From positions 1-34,318 of the forward strand of contig CAZYXP010000006.1 in the NCBI GenBank assembly GCA_964651325.1: 34,318 nucleotides of DNA, written 5' to 3'. The position numbers and the translations under genes were made by a program. Source of the DNA: JADFOB01 sp964651325. Lineage in GTDB: Bacteria > Planctomycetota > Phycisphaerae > UBA1845. This document shows, in pieces, positions 33,217 through 34,318 of this stretch (position 1 is the first letter of the stretch; every line of letters begins with the position of its first letter). The notes under the pieces were generated by a model that was not told the DNA's origin, did not search any database, and saw only the letters and a program-made list of their open reading frames with translations.

Positions 33217-34152
33217 ATGTTGCTAGTCCAAGGAATGATATTGAGTGCATTTTCTCTGGCAGTGATCGGGCAATCAACGCAGGACGTTGAAGAGGATTAC
33301 GACCAGGTTGTGGAGGTCATCGATCTCGCACGCGCCAACCCACGCTGGTTTTGCCACGCATTGGGGCAAATGAAGCTGGGCGTGCGCTGCCAAGAAATCA
33401 GCAATCAACGACTGGTTCTTGGCGGGTCGCGGAAAGATGTCACCCGCGTCATGGAGGATCTTCTCCCGAAACTGGATGTGGCCAGGGCCACTAGTTTGCA
33501 GGCAAGATCCATACGGCTATCAAAGTATCCGCCCAGGAAAATCGAAGTTCTCTTGAGGAATCTGGCGACCTCTGAGCTGGCGCGGATCGCTGTGGATGAG
33601 AGCAATCGAACGCTCATAGTGCAAGGAAACGATGAAGACTTCGCGCTGGTTCAACAACTGGTTGAATGGGTAGACCGCCCGACCGAAGCCCTGACGCTGC
33701 ATTTCTACTTCATTCGCGCCGCCGTGGGCGGTGGGGCGGGCGGCGCTACCGGCAGTCTTCCCGAGAATCTTCAACCCATCTTGGGAACCATGGCCGCCAA
33801 CGGGTTTGGCGCGATGAATCTGTTGGCGACGATTATGATTCGGGCGGATGAGGGATCGCACTTTCAGCAATCGTCGACGCTACGCTCAGAAGGTGGCGAC
33901 GAGGCCGAGGAATTGGGGTTTAGCGTTGGCGGCGAGGCGCGGCTTGATGCGAATGGCTCCGCCGTGCAATTGGAAGTCGAGGCGGCCGTGTTCGGGGAAG
34001 GCTTTACCGCCGAAAACCAGCGGAATACGCAGTTCGAGGTGGAAACGTCAGTGGCGTTGAATCTCAATGGATACGCGATTCTGGCCGCTGGTCCCGGATC
34101 CACCGCCGACGGCAACGCGCTGGCCATTGTCGTACGCGTCACGAAGAATTAG
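33217..34152 (+). CDS. exported protein with secretin N-domain-like repeats, no pore-sized domain
   Basis: The 311-residue product begins with a hydrophobic signal-like segment (about 1-19, LSAFSLAVIGQ). Residues about 43-88 and 94-157 look like two small alpha/beta repeats of the secretin N1/NolW type: 'SIRLSKYPPRKIEVLLRNL', 'ARIAVDESNRTLIVQGNDEDFALVQQLVEWVDRP'. After a glycine-rich stretch (168-177), the rest is beta-rich and ends with QFEVETSVALNLNGYAILAAG, reminiscent of the end of secretin barrels. The total is too short for a full secretin. The ATG at 33217 follows AAAAGGAGAA with a good spacer. Its role is unknown; it lies after a sigma/anti-sigma pair and may be part of the same regulon. 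Confidence 0.72.
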   Translation: MLLVQGMILSAFSLAVIGQSTQDVEEDYDQVVEVIDLARANPRWFCHALGQMKLGVRCQEISNQRLVLGGSRKDVTRVMEDLLPKLDVARATSLQARSIRLSKYPPRKIEVLLRNLATSELARIAVDESNRTLIVQGNDEDFALVQQLVEWVDRPTEALTLHFYFIRAAVGGGAGGATGSLPENLQPILGTMAANGFGAMNLLATIMIRADEGSHFQQSSTLRSEGGDEAEELGFSVGGEARLDANGSAVQLEVEAAVFGEGFTAENQRNTQFEVETSVALNLNGYAILAAGPGSTADGNALAIVVRVTKN

Positions 34153-34161
34153 CGGCCACGT

Positions 34162-34318
34162 GGTCCGCGGGCTTGCGCCCGCGGCTCTGATCAGAGCACC
34201 GTGGCGCAAGCCCGGTGCCATCTGCCGCGCGGGGTCCGCAGGCTTGCGCCCGCGGCTCTGGTTAGAGCACCGTGGCGCAAGCCCGGTGCCATCTGCCGCG
34301 CGGGGTCCGCAGGCTTGC
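34162..34318. repeat. 71-bp tandem repeat with long internal inverted repeats, runs off the window
   Basis: Units start at 34162, 34233 and 34304 (the third is cut). In unit 1, CGGGCTTGCGCC (34168-34179) and GGCGCAAGCCCG (34203-34214) are perfect 12-base inverted arms. They enclose the self-palindrome CTCTGATCAGAG (34185-34196). Unit 2 is nearly identical, with CTCTGGTTAGAG. The core CGGGCTTGCGCCCG plus GCTCTGAT also occurs at 9032-9055. The array begins ten bases after the stop of the secretin-like gene and its length is unknown. Confidence 0.93.

Noticed and set aside
34162..34318. CRISPR array
   Set aside because: The units are contiguous, with no unique spacers, and are internally palindromic; this is a tandem REP-like repeat.

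Overview
The window is high-GC bacterial DNA that reads most naturally as a planctomycete-type genome (Planctomycetota, perhaps Phycisphaerae-like). This is inferred from a DUF1573 plus redoxin fusion, many dispersed GC-rich palindromic repeats of a kind common in that phylum, large membrane and exported proteins, a futalosine-type amidohydrolase candidate and a mix of ATG, GTG and TTG starts. No rRNA or tRNA gene is present, so the assignment is not proven. No CRISPR array, transposase, integrase or phage gene was seen.

Layout. Positions 1-1014 hold the 3' part of an ABC-2 type exporter permease. A good sigma70-like promoter (1283-1311) and a structured leader precede lexA (1871-2506), which encodes a complete self-cleaving LexA. 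An MFS-like membrane protein follows (2652-4034). A leftward operon occupies 8766-4004: fxsA, a DUF423 gene, gatC, gatA, a GNAT-like gene and an amidohydrolase. Several of its junctions are 4-base stop/start overlaps.

Positions 9028-21600 form an exopolysaccharide or surface-glycan locus on both strands. It holds a GT-C type membrane glycosyltransferase, an SGNH-like membrane-anchored protein, a DPM/ALG5-like GT2, an MBOAT O-acyltransferase paired with a second SGNH protein, an O-antigen ligase/polymerase-like protein, a GT4 glycosyltransferase and a Wzz/GumC-like chain-length protein without a kinase domain. Together these suggest assembly, polymerisation, length control and O-acetylation of a secreted glycan. 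The initiating transferase and outer-membrane exporter are not in the window.

Positions 21830-25393 encode SMC. Then comes an M28 peptidase lipoprotein with a C-terminal PDZ domain (25585-27429). A bidirectional terminator separates it from a convergent secreted protein that combines DUF1573/Ig-like domains with three tandem thioredoxin-like domains (27591-30233). After this come pgpA, an ECF sigma factor with a translationally coupled zinc-finger anti-sigma factor, an island of palindromic repeats, and a small exported protein with secretin N-domain-like repeats but no room for a full secretin pore. The window ends inside a 71-bp tandem repeat whose core also occurs near 9000, where it supplies the stop codon of the GT-C gene.

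The most unusual items are the triple-thioredoxin/DUF1573 protein, the repeat families and their contact with coding sequence, and the sigma/anti-sigma/secretin-like neighbourhood. None of them can be declared novel without database searches.
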